This document shows, one piece after another, positions 7,621-15,925 of a DNA stretch of 64,000 bases (positions are counted from its first letter, which is position 1; each line of letters opens with the position of its first letter). The notes beneath the pieces were generated by a model. The model worked only from the letters and a program-made list of their open reading frames with translations, made no database searches and was not told the origin of the DNA. This stretch comes from Flavobacteriaceae bacterium (GTDB lineage: Bacteria > Bacteroidota > Bacteroidia > Flavobacteriales > Flavobacteriaceae): assembly GCA_030148025.1 (NCBI GenBank), contig JASBUG010000019.1, forward strand, positions 1 through 64,000, in the 5' to 3' direction. The position numbers were made by a program, and so were the translations under genes.

Positions 7621-8535
7621 CTTTTTATTTTGCTTTTTCATAGCCTCACCAATTTGGTTACTAGCTGTAAAACTAGCGACCATATTGTTAAGCATATCGC
7701 TACCAGCTTGTGGTGAGTTAGGTAGTAAAATCAAGTTACTGTTTGTTTCTTCACCAATAGCTTGAAGAGTATCGTAATGTTGTGTTACTACAATTAAAGC
7801 AGAAGCTTCTTGAGAGTTAATACCAACTTTATTTAATACTTCAACCGATTCCTCTAAACCACGTGCAATTTCACGACGTTGATCAGCAATACCCTGTCCT
7901 TGTAAACGTTTACTTTCGGCTTCAGCCTTTGCTTTTTCAACAATAAGAATACGCGCAGCATCACCTTCATATTGCGCTGCTACTTTTTCACGCTCTGCTG
8001 CATTAATACGGTTCATAGCCGATTTTACCTGAGCATCAGGATCGATATCGGTAACCAGGGTTTTTATAATATCATAACCATAGTTCAACATAGCTTCGTT
8101 TAATTCTGTTTTTACAGCAATTGCAATATCATCCTTTTTCACAAATACATCATCCAGCTTCATTTTTGGTACCTCAGCACGAACCACATCAAACACATAC
8201 GATGTAATTTGATCATGAGGATAATCAAGCTTATAGAAAGCATCATACACTTTATCTTTTATCACTTTGTATTGTACCGATACTTTTAAGCGCACAAATA
8301 CATCGTCTAAAGTTTTGGTTTCTACAATAACATCTAACTGCTGAATTTTTAAACTTAAGCGCCCTGCAATTCTATCAACTAATGGGATTTTTATTTGTAA
8401 TCCCGAATGGCGAATACTTTGAAATTTACCAAAGCGCTCTACAACAACAGCTGTTTGTTGTTTTACAATAAAGAACGCAGAAATAAAGATTAATAGTCCG
8501 AAGAATATAATAGGAATGAATAGATACTGACCCAT
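7609..8535 (-). CDS. SPFH/Band 7 (stomatin-like) membrane protein
   Basis: A 308-residue protein with an N-terminal membrane segment (residues about 3-23) followed by a Band 7/SPFH domain: AVVVERFGKFQSIRHSGLQIKIPLVD (in two overlapping motifs), LKIQQLDVIVET and LKVSVQYKV. The C-terminal part is a long Ala/Glu-rich helix (about 190-240) with AERE-KVAAQYEGDAARI, typical of stomatin/HflC relatives. Such proteins scaffold membrane microdomains and often partner with proteases; no NfeD-type partner gene is adjacent here. It diverges from the beta-barrel gene at 8612. No clear TAnnTTTG box was found for it. Confidence 0.9.
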   Translation of the reverse strand: MGQYLFIPIIFFGLLIFISAFFIVKQQTAVVVERFGKFQSIRHSGLQIKIPLVDRIAGRLSLKIQQLDVIVETKTLDDVFVRLKVSVQYKVIKDKVYDAFYKLDYPHDQITSYVFDVVRAEVPKMKLDDVFVKKDDIAIAVKTELNEAMLNYGYDIIKTLVTDIDPDAQVKSAMNRINAAEREKVAAQYEGDAARILIVEKAKAEAESKRLQGQGIADQRREIARGLEESVEVLNKVGINSQEASALIVVTQHYDTLQAIGEETNSNLILLPNSPQAGSDMLNNMVASFTASNQIGEAMKKQNKKKEE

Positions 8536-8562
8536 GAGAATGTTTTTAATGGTTAAAAAAAG

Positions 8563-8589
8563 TTTGATTACTAAATTAAGCTATATTTG
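8563..8589 (+). promoter_or_regulatory. Promoter for the beta-barrel gene at 8612
   Basis: TTTG at 8563-8566 and TATATTTG at 8582-8589 form a good -33/-7 pair. The ATG at 8612 follows 22 bases after the -7 box. Confidence 0.65.
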
Positions 8590-8611
8590 TTTTCCTACAT
8601 TAAAATAACTT

Positions 8612-9283
8612 ATGAAAAACAAACATCTTAACCTATTAGTAGTATTGATAGTACTTTTTGTTACAACTACACATGCGCAACATCAAAACTTTAATATTAA
8701 AAACGGATTTAGTGTTGGCGGAGGTATTAGCCTCTTTAATATTAAAACAGATAATTTCACAACAAAACAAGGAAGCGGTTATTTTGTTTCTCTAGCCACT
8801 ACAGTAGATATACCTCATAGATGGTATACTGTAAGTTATGGTATGCAGATATCTGAAAACACCTTTGAAATATCTGGCAGAATGACCGATGACGTCGCTG
8901 GTAACGAAGCTATAGAGTATAAGCTCATGGCGGCACAACTTAGTTTTTTATTTCACGCAAAGCTTATTGGGAGCCATCTTACTTTTGATGCTGGTCCGCA
9001 AATACAATATAACGGTGATCTAGATTTAAAAAACAGCCAACAAGAAGATTATTTTATAAATGGTTATAATAATGTATCGGCTTCAGATATTACTAAAATG
9101 TCTAAGTTTAATGCTAATGGTGCTGTTGGTATTACAGCAGGATTTGGACCTTTAAAGTTTAGAGCGCAATATATTTATGGGTTTTTAAACATGTTTAATA
9201 AGTTAAACGATGAATTAACTGTAAACGATACTTTTAAAGGAAATCCAGAGAGTTTAATGTTCTCTGCTATGTTTACCTTTTAA
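8612..9283 (+). CDS. PorT-like outer-membrane beta-barrel protein
   Basis: A 223-residue protein with a signal peptide (MKNKHLNLLVVLIVLFVTTTHAQ, cleavage near 23) followed by about eight amphipathic strands, for example GFSVGGGISLFNIK, GYFVSLATTVDIP, WYTVSYGMQISEN, AAQLSFLFHAKLI and LKFRAQYIYGFLNMF. It ends in FSAMFTF, with the aromatic terminal residue expected of outer-membrane barrels. It resembles outer-membrane beta-barrel (PorT-like) domain proteins. The role is unknown. It is transcribed alone, with its own promoter and a strong terminator. Confidence 0.75.
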   Translation: MKNKHLNLLVVLIVLFVTTTHAQHQNFNIKNGFSVGGGISLFNIKTDNFTTKQGSGYFVSLATTVDIPHRWYTVSYGMQISENTFEISGRMTDDVAGNEAIEYKLMAAQLSFLFHAKLIGSHLTFDAGPQIQYNGDLDLKNSQQEDYFINGYNNVSASDITKMSKFNANGAVGITAGFGPLKFRAQYIYGFLNMFNKLNDELTVNDTFKGNPESLMFSAMFTF

Positions 9284-9288
9284 AACAT

Positions 9289-9316
9289 AAAAGGCGCTGT
9301 TTAAGCGCCTTTTTTT
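9289..9316. terminator. Strong terminator between convergent genes
   Basis: AAAAGGCGCT (9289-9298) and AGCGCCTTTT (9304-9313) form a 10-bp stem with a 5-base loop and a T run to 9316. It serves the barrel gene; its complement could also serve gltX, whose stop codon lies at 9315-9317. Confidence 0.88.
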
Positions 9317-10832
9317 ATATAGAATTTATAGCATTCTCTATACGTTTGACGGATTCATTTTTTCCAATCATAAACATAATATCAAATACATCTGGGCCTT
9401 GTAAAGCACCTACAAGCGCTAAACGTAATGGCATCATTACTTTTCCAAAACCAATCTCGTTAGACGTTATCCAACCTTTAATTGTATTTTGAAGATTCTC
9501 TGTTGTAAAGTCCTCAACTGAGTTTGTCAATTCCTTCACTTGTTCAAGAATCTCTTTTGTGCCTTCTTTAAAAGCTTTTTTTGCTGCTTTTTCATCATAT
9601 GATGTCGGGGCAGAGAAGAAGTAACTTGTTAAGTCCCAAAAATCACTAACAAAAGTTGCACGCTCTTTTACTAAACCTACAACCAATTCAATATAACCTT
9701 CATCAATATGAGCTAATTCAGGTTGCATGTTTTTAAATGCTAAAGCTAAATCTGCATTCGATTGTTCTTGCATATAATGATGATTGAACCACTTGGTTTT
9801 ATCTGGATCAAAGCGCGCACCAGATTTATTAACTTTATTAAGGTCGAAAGCAGAGATCAACTCGTCTAAACTAAAAATTTCTTGTTCTGTTCCTGGATTC
9901 CAACCTAAGAACGCTAAGAAATTAACAACTGCTTCTGGGAAATATCCATCTTCTTTATAACCTCTGGCAATATCGTTAGTTTTAGGATCAGTCCATTCTA
10001 ATGGAAATACAGGAAACCCTAATTTATCTCCATCACGCTTGCTTAATTTCCCTTTTCCTGTAGGTTTTAAAATCAACGGCAAGTGTGCAAATTGTGGCGC
10101 TTCCCAACCAAACGCATCGTACAATTGAAAGTGTAATGCTAAAGATGGTAACCACTCTTCTCCACGAATAACATGTGTAATTTCCATTAAATGATCATCT
10201 ACAATATTTGCTAAATGATAGGTTGGCATACCATCAGCTTTAAACAATACTTTATCATCTAAAGTGTTGGTGTCTATTTTTATATCACCTCGAATTATAT
10301 CTTTAAGATGTAGTGTTTCATCTTGAGGAGACAAAAAACGAATTACATAATTTTCACCAGCGTCAATTTTAGCTTGCGTTTCTTCAGGAGTTAAGACTAA
10401 AGAATTAACTAAGCGTCCTTTTTCACGATTATGCCAATTGTATATAAATGTCTTTCCTTCAGCCTCATGTTGTTTTCTATGAGCATCTAATTGTTCAGCA
10501 GTATCAAACGCATAATACGCCTTTCCTTCAGCTATTAATTGTTCTGCGTATTGCTTATATAAATGTTTACGCTCACTTTGTCTGTAAGGGCCAAATCCAC
10601 CATCTTTTTCTGGACCTTCATCAAAAGGAAAACCACACCATTCTAGGGATTTTACTATATAATCTTCTGCACCTTCAACATAACGATTTTGGTCTGTATC
10701 TTCTATACGAAGTACAAACGTACCATTGTGCTTTTTAGCAAACAGATAATTAAATAATGCGGTTCTTACTCCTCCAATATGCAAAGGTCCTGTAGGACTT
10801 GGTGCAAAACGTACGCGAACGTTGTTACTCAT
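9315..10832 (-). CDS. gltX: Glutamyl-tRNA synthetase
   Basis: Class I synthetase that attaches glutamate to tRNA-Glu, 505 residues, the expected length. The nucleotide-binding motif HIGG is at 18-21 within FAPSPTGPLHIGGVRTALFN, and the KMSKS-type loop KLSKR is at 262-266. RIEDTDQNRYVEGAEDYI is another family signature. Because GlnRS is also present in this window, it is likely a discriminating GluRS. The transcript appears to start near 10912 (TATCTTTG at 10917-10924), so a palindromic repeat lies in its 80-base leader. Confidence 0.97.
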   Translation of the reverse strand: MSNNVRVRFAPSPTGPLHIGGVRTALFNYLFAKKHNGTFVLRIEDTDQNRYVEGAEDYIVKSLEWCGFPFDEGPEKDGGFGPYRQSERKHLYKQYAEQLIAEGKAYYAFDTAEQLDAHRKQHEAEGKTFIYNWHNREKGRLVNSLVLTPEETQAKIDAGENYVIRFLSPQDETLHLKDIIRGDIKIDTNTLDDKVLFKADGMPTYHLANIVDDHLMEITHVIRGEEWLPSLALHFQLYDAFGWEAPQFAHLPLILKPTGKGKLSKRDGDKLGFPVFPLEWTDPKTNDIARGYKEDGYFPEAVVNFLAFLGWNPGTEQEIFSLDELISAFDLNKVNKSGARFDPDKTKWFNHHYMQEQSNADLALAFKNMQPELAHIDEGYIELVVGLVKERATFVSDFWDLTSYFFSAPTSYDEKAAKKAFKEGTKEILEQVKELTNSVEDFTTENLQNTIKGWITSNEIGFGKVMMPLRLALVGALQGPDVFDIMFMIGKNESVKRIENAINSI

Positions 10833-10884
10833 GCTTAAATAATAAATTGATCCTTAAACATTTGTGTTTAAGTACTTTTTAAAA

Positions 10885-10911
10885 TTGTCATCCTGAACTT
10901 GTTTCAGGATC
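10885..10911. repeat. Short palindromic repeat in the gltX leader
   Basis: TGTCATCCTGAACTTGTTTC followed by AGGATC contains the inverted arms ATCCTGAA (10890-10897) and TTCAGGAT (10903-10910) with a 5-base loop. The same sequence type (TGTCATCCTGAACTTGTTTCAGGATC-like) is a common dispersed intergenic element in Bacteroidota, as I recall. It lies directly downstream of the gltX -7 box. Confidence 0.65.
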
Positions 10912-10916
10912 AGCTG

Positions 10917-10924
10917 CAAAGATA
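10917..10924 (-). promoter_or_regulatory. -7 promoter element for gltX
   Basis: On the minus strand this reads TATCTTTG, an exact TAnnTTTG match. The predicted transcript start (about 10912) falls at the edge of the palindromic repeat, 80 bases before the gltX ATG. Confidence 0.6.
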
Positions 10925-10950
10925 AAACGATAATTATGAAATGAAAGCCC

Positions 10951-11994
10951 TTAAACCGAAATCATTTCACGTGGAACACGCTTATTCATTATAGAAAACC
11001 AAAGCGGAGGTATTAGAGCCAAAACCATTGATGTTGGATAACCATAAGGCATTTGTGGACTCTCATCATGGCACTCTAATATTTGATATTTTTTTGACGA
11101 TTTATAATGATGATCACTATGTCTGGTAAGCTCATATAGCATAATACGTCCTACAACATGATTTGAGTTCCAAGAATGAATTTCTTTAACACGTTCATAA
11201 CGACCAGATTTTGTTTTTAAACGCAAAAGCCCATAATGTTCTATATAATTAACAGTTTCAAGAAGCAGAAAGCCTGTAATTGCAGCACCAATAGCAAATA
11301 TTAAGGCCAGTTTGCCTAGTAGCAGATAAACGCAAACTAGATAAACTGACTGAATGATCAATGACCAAAACATATCATTCTTAAGCGAAAAGAAAGATTT
11401 ATGGTTATTTTTTAAAAGCTTTTTCTGGATGTGCCACGCGCTAATGTATTGGCGTATTGTAGAGGTAAACCAAAACGAATACACACTTTGGTTGTATTTT
11501 GCTGTTGCTGGATCTTCTTTTGTTGCTGCATGTAAATGATGCCCATAGTTGTGTTCTATATAAAAATGCATATATAACGATGGCAGCAATAAAGCCTTAC
11601 CAATAAAACGCTCGTTGGTTTGCTGTCTGTGCCCTAATTCATGACCAACATTAATACCGTTAGTTCCCAGAACCATTCCTACAGAAAGCATCAAACCTAT
11701 AAATTCATAAGTTTCTAAACTTGTAGACGATACTATTACTAAAGCTGTTATAAGTATAGCATAGGTTACAGGTAAATTGAGATATAATAACCAATCGAAT
11801 AGTGTGTTGAGTGTTTTGTTTTTTATCTCATCCTGTGAATAATTAGTGTTGTTTTGTGGTAGTAATAATTCAAGAATTGGAATTAGCACAAAAGCATAAA
11901 CAGGCGTTAAAAAAGACCAATATCCTTTTAAAAACAGACTAATGAGTGCTGTTAATGGAATTGTAAAGGCAGCTAGGTACTTTAAATCTTTCAT
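10951..11994 (-). CDS. AlkB-like alkane 1-monooxygenase / membrane fatty-acid hydroxylase
   Basis: A 347-residue integral-membrane di-iron protein. The histidine boxes are HELGHR (about 118-123), HNYGHH (about 148-153) and HSDHH (about 293-297), plus the AlkB-specific NYIEHYG (about 249-255). Hydrophobic helices surround the boxes. The family hydroxylates terminal carbons of alkanes or fatty-acyl chains using rubredoxin or ferredoxin electrons; no electron-transfer partner is adjacent, so the substrate is uncertain. The last codons (VPREM) carry a parS-like sequence on the DNA. The upstream region holds a palindrome over its likely -7 box. Confidence 0.88.
   Translation of the reverse strand: MKDLKYLAAFTIPLTALISLFLKGYWSFLTPVYAFVLIPILELLLPQNNTNYSQDEIKNKTLNTLFDWLLYLNLPVTYAILITALVIVSSTSLETYEFIGLMLSVGMVLGTNGINVGHELGHRQQTNERFIGKALLLPSLYMHFYIEHNYGHHLHAATKEDPATAKYNQSVYSFWFTSTIRQYISAWHIQKKLLKNNHKSFFSLKNDMFWSLIIQSVYLVCVYLLLGKLALIFAIGAAITGFLLLETVNYIEHYGLLRLKTKSGRYERVKEIHSWNSNHVVGRIMLYELTRHSDHHYKSSKKYQILECHDESPQMPYGYPTSMVLALIPPLWFSIMNKRVPREMISV
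10963..10978. other. parS-like site (14/16) in the 3' end of the AlkB-like gene
   Basis: On the minus strand this reads TGTTCCACGTGAAATG, matching 14 of 16 positions of the ParB-binding consensus TGTTYCACGTGRAACA; only the last two bases differ. It lies in the last codons of the gene. It is 5-7 kb from the two full matches, which makes it plausible as a weak member of the same cluster. Confidence 0.5.
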
Positions 11995-12010
11995 TTTTTA
12001 GAAAAAAATC

Positions 12011-12025
12011 GAAACATATTGTTTC
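12011..12025 (-). promoter_or_regulatory. Palindrome overlapping the likely promoter of the AlkB-like gene
   Basis: GAAACA-TAT-TGTTTC is a 6-bp inverted repeat with a 3-base centre. On the minus strand it contains TATGTTTC, one mismatch from TAnnTTTG, 17 bases before the start codon at 11994. The same spacing is seen for folB. It could be an operator for a dimeric regulator; no regulator gene is nearby. Confidence 0.35.
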
Positions 12026-12117
12026 TTATCGACTTTAACAGAATGTTATAAATAATTGTATCACAAGTTAATAATAAAATTGTAGTTTTATTAGTTGAAT
12101 CTAATAAACATGGGCTT

Positions 12118-15100
12118 TTGAGCAATTTTAATAACATACAAAACAAGCTGGAGGCGTTCATTAAAAAGTATTATACCAATGAACTCATTAAAGGTGTGAT
12201 CTTGTTTTTTGCTATTGGGTTGTTGTATTTTTTGTTTACACTTTTAATAGAATATACGCTTTGGTTAGCACCTATTGGTAGAACCATATTGTTTTGGTTC
12301 TTTATTACTGTAGAGTTGGGCTTATTTATAGTATTTATTGCAAAACCATTAGCAAAGCTTTTTAAGTTTCAAAAAGGAATTGATTATATAGAAGCCTCAA
12401 AAATTATTGGAAACCATTTTCCTGAAGTAAACGATAAGCTTTTGAATGTACTTCAATTAAAAGCTAATTCTAAAGCTTCTGAACTATTACTAGCAAGTAT
12501 TGAACAAAAATCGGTTGAACTAAACCCCATACCTTTTAAGCTTGCTATAAATTTTAAAAACAATATAAAATATTTAAAATATGCAGCCATCCCGTTATTA
12601 ATAATAGCAGTATCGGTTATTTCTGGGAAATATAATTGGTTTAGTGATAGTTACGAGCGTGTTGTAAATTATAAAACAGCTTTTGAGCCGCCAGCACCTT
12701 TTCAGTTTTTTGTGATTAATGATAGCTTGAAAACAGTAGAAAATGACGATTTTACCTTAATAGTGAATACCGAGGGAGAAGTCATTCCTGAAAATGTTCA
12801 GATTACGTTTAATAATGAGAGTTATTATTTAAAACAATTAGATCAAGGGGTTTTTGAATATGTATTTACCCAGCCAAAATCTAACATCACATTTCATTTG
12901 TTTGCGAATGACGTTTCATCAAGAGATTATAGTTTAGAAGTTGTCAACGCACCCACACTTTTAAGTGTTGATATGTACTTAGATTATCCTAATTATACTG
13001 GAAAAACAGATGAAACGCTTAAAAGCACAGGAAATGCTATTGTGCCTCAAGGCACTAAAGTAACTTGGAGCTTAAACACCAAGGCAACAGACGTTGTTAC
13101 AATGAACTCTAAAGATTCTATAGAACAGTTTACAGGTAATGATAATACTTTTAATCTTTCTAAGCGCTTGTTTAAATCGTTTGAGTATAGTTTAGAGACC
13201 AGCAACGCACAGCTTAAAGCCTATGAAAGCTTAGCCTTTTCTATTAACGTGGTGCGAGATGAATTTCCAGAACTTAATGTGCGTATGGAGGCAGACTCTA
13301 CCAATAGCCAAGTATTATATTTTTATGGACAAGCTAGTGATGATTATGGTTTAAGTAAATTACAACTTGTTTATTACCCTACAGGTACAGACGATAAAAA
13401 AATAGAGCCTTTAAATATTTCCAGATCAAACTTTGATGAATTTATTAGCATTTTCCCTAATCAATTAAACTTAGAAGACGGCATTAGTTATGAATTGTAT
13501 TTTGAAGTATTTGATAACGATGCCCTAAGTAATTATAAAAGAACCAAGAGTAGCATTTTCACCTATAGAAAACTTACTCAGGACGAATTAGAAAGAGAAC
13601 AATTAAAAGAACAGGAAGAAACAATTGATGATCTTAATAATTCTCTTGAAAAGCTTGAAGAACGTGAAGAAGAACTAAAAGAGTTTTCTAAAACTCAAAA
13701 GGAAAAATCTGAACTTAATTTCAATGATAAAAAGAAACTTGAGAATTTCTTGAAACGCCAGAAACAGCAGGATGAAATGATGAAGAACTTTAATAAAAAG
13801 TTAAAAGAAAACCTTGAGGAGTTTCAAAATGAAAATAAAGACGATCCTTTTAAGGAAAGCTTAAAACAGCGTTTAGAGGAAAATCAAAAACAATTAGAGC
13901 AAGACGAAGAATTACTTAAAGAACTTGAAAAACTATCAGAGAAGATTCAAAAAGAAGAGTTATCAAAAAAACTCGAAGAACTTGCTAAACAAAATAAAAA
14001 TAAGAAGCGCAGTCTTCAACAGCTATTAGAACTTACCAAGCGTTACTATGTAACGATGAAGTCTGAAAAAATTCGTGTTCAGCTTGAAGAATTAGCTAAA
14101 AAACAAGAGCAACTTTCTGATGCTACTGACGAAGATAACACTAAAGAAAAACAAGACGAGCTTAATAAGGAATTTGAAGATGTTCAAAAAGAACTTGAAG
14201 AGCTTCGTAAAGAAAACCAGTCGCTTATTGAGCCTATGGATGTTCCTAACGACATAAAAAAGGAGGAAGATATAAAAAAGGAACAACAAGAAGCGAGCGA
14301 TAATTTAGAGAAAAAAGAAGAGAGCACCGACCCTCAAGTTCAACAACAACAGCAAAATAACGCTAAAAAGAATCAGAAAAAGGCAGCTCAAAAAATGAAG
14401 CAAATGAGCGCGCAAATGCAACAAGCAATGCAAAGTGGTGGAGCAGAACAAATGTCTGAAGACATTGACATGTTAAGGCAAGTGCTTGATAATTTAGTAC
14501 TGTATTCATTCGACCAGGAAGATGTTATGGAAAAGTTCAAATCCATTCAGGTAAATCATAATGAGTATGCAAAACACTTGATAAAACAACAAAACCTTAG
14601 AGAACATTTTGAGCATGTTGACGACAGCTTATTTGCCTTATCATTAAGACAGCCTATGCTTTCTGAAAAAATCAATAAAGAAATTACTGAAGTGTTCTTT
14701 AACATAGATAAGTCTATGGAACAATTGGCTGAAAACAGATTGTATCAAGGTGTTGCTGCACAGCAATACGCAGTTACCTCTGCAAACACTTTAGCCAGTT
14801 TATTAAGTGATATGTTAGACAATATGGAAAGCCAAATGAACCCTAGTCCAGGACAAGGTCAGGGAGATATGCAGTTACCAGATATTATTATGAGTCAGGA
14901 AGAACTTAATAAACAAATGGAAGAGGGTTTGAAGAAGAGCGAAGAGGGTAAAAAGCAGGAAGGAGACAAAGGAAAAGAAGGAGAAAAGCAAGGTAATGAG
15001 CAAGGAGATGGCCAACAACAGGAAGGAGAAGGGCTAGGCAATGAAGAGTTGAACGGCGAACTTTTTAGAATATACCAACAACAACAGCAACTACGTCAGG

Positions 15101-15459
15101 CGCTCGAAGATCAACTTGGTAAAGAGGGTAAACAAGGAGCTGGAGGTAATTTGTTAAGACAAATGGAATCTATTGAAAGAGACTTATTAAATAAAGGCTT
15201 TACAAATAGAACACTTCAACGTATGATGGATTTACAACATCAGTTGTTAAAGCTTGAAAATGCTAGTTTCCAACAAGGGGAGGATAATAAGCGTAAATCT
15301 AAAACTAACCAGCAACAATTTAATAATCTTACCAATCAACAACTAAATCATGTGAAACAATATTTCAATACCACTGAAATATTAAACAGGCAAGCCTTAC
15401 CTTTGCAACAAGTTTATAAAAAGAAGGTACAAGAGTATTTTAAAAAGAAAAATGATTAG
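12118..15459 (+). CDS. Large DUF4175 family membrane-anchored coiled-coil protein
   Basis: An 1113-residue protein with three hydrophobic segments near the N-terminus (about 24-45, 55-77 and 150-168), a beta-rich exported-type region (about 190-480), and then a very long Glu/Lys/Gln-rich coiled coil (about 485-760) and low-complexity Gln/Gly/Glu stretches (about 905-985). This architecture fits the DUF4175 family of Bacteroidota, whose role is unknown. The start is taken at TTG 12118 because MSNFNNIQNKLEAFIKKYYT matches the expected N-terminus and the ATG at 12110 is in another frame and stops at once. It overlaps ybeY by 8 bases, so the two are likely co-translated. Confidence 0.8.
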   Translation: MSNFNNIQNKLEAFIKKYYTNELIKGVILFFAIGLLYFLFTLLIEYTLWLAPIGRTILFWFFITVELGLFIVFIAKPLAKLFKFQKGIDYIEASKIIGNHFPEVNDKLLNVLQLKANSKASELLLASIEQKSVELNPIPFKLAINFKNNIKYLKYAAIPLLIIAVSVISGKYNWFSDSYERVVNYKTAFEPPAPFQFFVINDSLKTVENDDFTLIVNTEGEVIPENVQITFNNESYYLKQLDQGVFEYVFTQPKSNITFHLFANDVSSRDYSLEVVNAPTLLSVDMYLDYPNYTGKTDETLKSTGNAIVPQGTKVTWSLNTKATDVVTMNSKDSIEQFTGNDNTFNLSKRLFKSFEYSLETSNAQLKAYESLAFSINVVRDEFPELNVRMEADSTNSQVLYFYGQASDDYGLSKLQLVYYPTGTDDKKIEPLNISRSNFDEFISIFPNQLNLEDGISYELYFEVFDNDALSNYKRTKSSIFTYRKLTQDELEREQLKEQEETIDDLNNSLEKLEEREEELKEFSKTQKEKSELNFNDKKKLENFLKRQKQQDEMMKNFNKKLKENLEEFQNENKDDPFKESLKQRLEENQKQLEQDEELLKELEKLSEKIQKEELSKKLEELAKQNKNKKRSLQQLLELTKRYYVTMKSEKIRVQLEELAKKQEQLSDATDEDNTKEKQDELNKEFEDVQKELEELRKENQSLIEPMDVPNDIKKEEDIKKEQQEASDNLEKKEESTDPQVQQQQQNNAKKNQKKAAQKMKQMSAQMQQAMQSGGAEQMSEDIDMLRQVLDNLVLYSFDQEDVMEKFKSIQVNHNEYAKHLIKQQNLREHFEHVDDSLFALSLRQPMLSEKINKEITEVFFNIDKSMEQLAENRLYQGVAAQQYAVTSANTLASLLSDMLDNMESQMNPSPGQGQGDMQLPDIIMSQEELNKQMEEGLKKSEEGKKQEGDKGKEGEKQGNEQGDGQQQEGEGLGNEELNGELFRIYQQQQQLRQALEDQLGKEGKQGAGGNLLRQMESIERDLLNKGFTNRTLQRMMDLQHQLLKLENASFQQGEDNKRKSKTNQQQFNNLTNQQLNHVKQYFNTTEILNRQALPLQQVYKKKVQEYFKKKND

Positions 15460-15862
15460 TTTCAATTACGAGGTCGATTTTAATCTTTCAAATGAAGAAC
15501 AAATTTCTGAGTGGATTTCGCAAACAATTTTATCTGAAAATTGTAAAGAGGGAGAGATCAATTATGTGTTTTGTAACGATGACTATTTACATAAATTAAA
15601 TGTAGAGTTTTTAGATCATGATACACTCACAGATATTATTAGCTTCGATTACTCAGTAGGAAAAGAACTACATGGCGATATATTTATCTCTATTGAACGT
15701 GTAAGGGATAATGCTGATGATTTTGGTATTTCATTCCAAGTAGAATTGAATAGAGTTATTATTCACGGCATACTTCATTATTGTGGTTATAAAGACAAAA
15801 GTGATGAAGAAAAAAAAGAGATGCGTGCCAAGGAAGACCTTCATTTATCTAGACTTAATTAG
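15452..15862 (+). CDS. ybeY: Endoribonuclease YbeY (rRNA maturation)
   Basis: A 136-residue zinc-dependent endoribonuclease involved in 16S rRNA 3'-end maturation and ribosome quality control. The DTLTDIISFDYS segment and the metal motif HGILHYCGYKD (about residues 107-117) identify it. In E. coli the motif is HGxLHLxGYDH; here the position of the third histidine is Asp. As far as I recall, this is a general Bacteroidota variation rather than damage. The ATG overlaps the DUF4175 stop. The gene is followed by its neighbour's own promoter. Confidence 0.93.
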   Translation: MISFNYEVDFNLSNEEQISEWISQTILSENCKEGEINYVFCNDDYLHKLNVEFLDHDTLTDIISFDYSVGKELHGDIFISIERVRDNADDFGISFQVELNRVIIHGILHYCGYKDKSDEEKKEMRAKEDLHLSRLN

Positions 15863-15878
15863 ATATTAAGTTTTGATG

Positions 15879-15886
15879 TATATTTG
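15879..15886 (+). promoter_or_regulatory. -7 promoter element for mnmG
   Basis: TATATTTG is an exact TAnnTTTG match 40 bases upstream of the mnmG ATG. The transcript would start near 15891, placing the parS site at 15907 inside the leader. Confidence 0.6.
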
Positions 15887-15906
15887 CACACTTTTATTTA
15901 ATCAAT

Positions 15907-15922
15907 TGTTTCACGTGGAACA
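15907..15922. other. parS centromere-like site upstream of mnmG
   Basis: TGTTTCACGTGGAACA matches every position of the parS consensus TGTTYCACGTGRAACA, though its two arms differ by one base. It is non-coding, between the mnmG promoter and start codon. ParB is expected to bind here and nucleate a partition complex. Confidence 0.88.
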
Positions 15923-15925
15923 CTT

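Noticed and set aside
14092-14289. Antisense reading frame opposite the coiled-coil region, and similar opposite-strand frames elsewhere
   Set aside because: They mirror biased codon use of the real genes, lack family features and have no promoter or spacing support.
13600-15300. Repetitive Gln/Glu/Lys codons in the DUF4175 gene as a tandem repeat array
   Set aside because: No regular repeat unit is visible; the pattern is explained by coiled-coil and low-complexity protein sequence.
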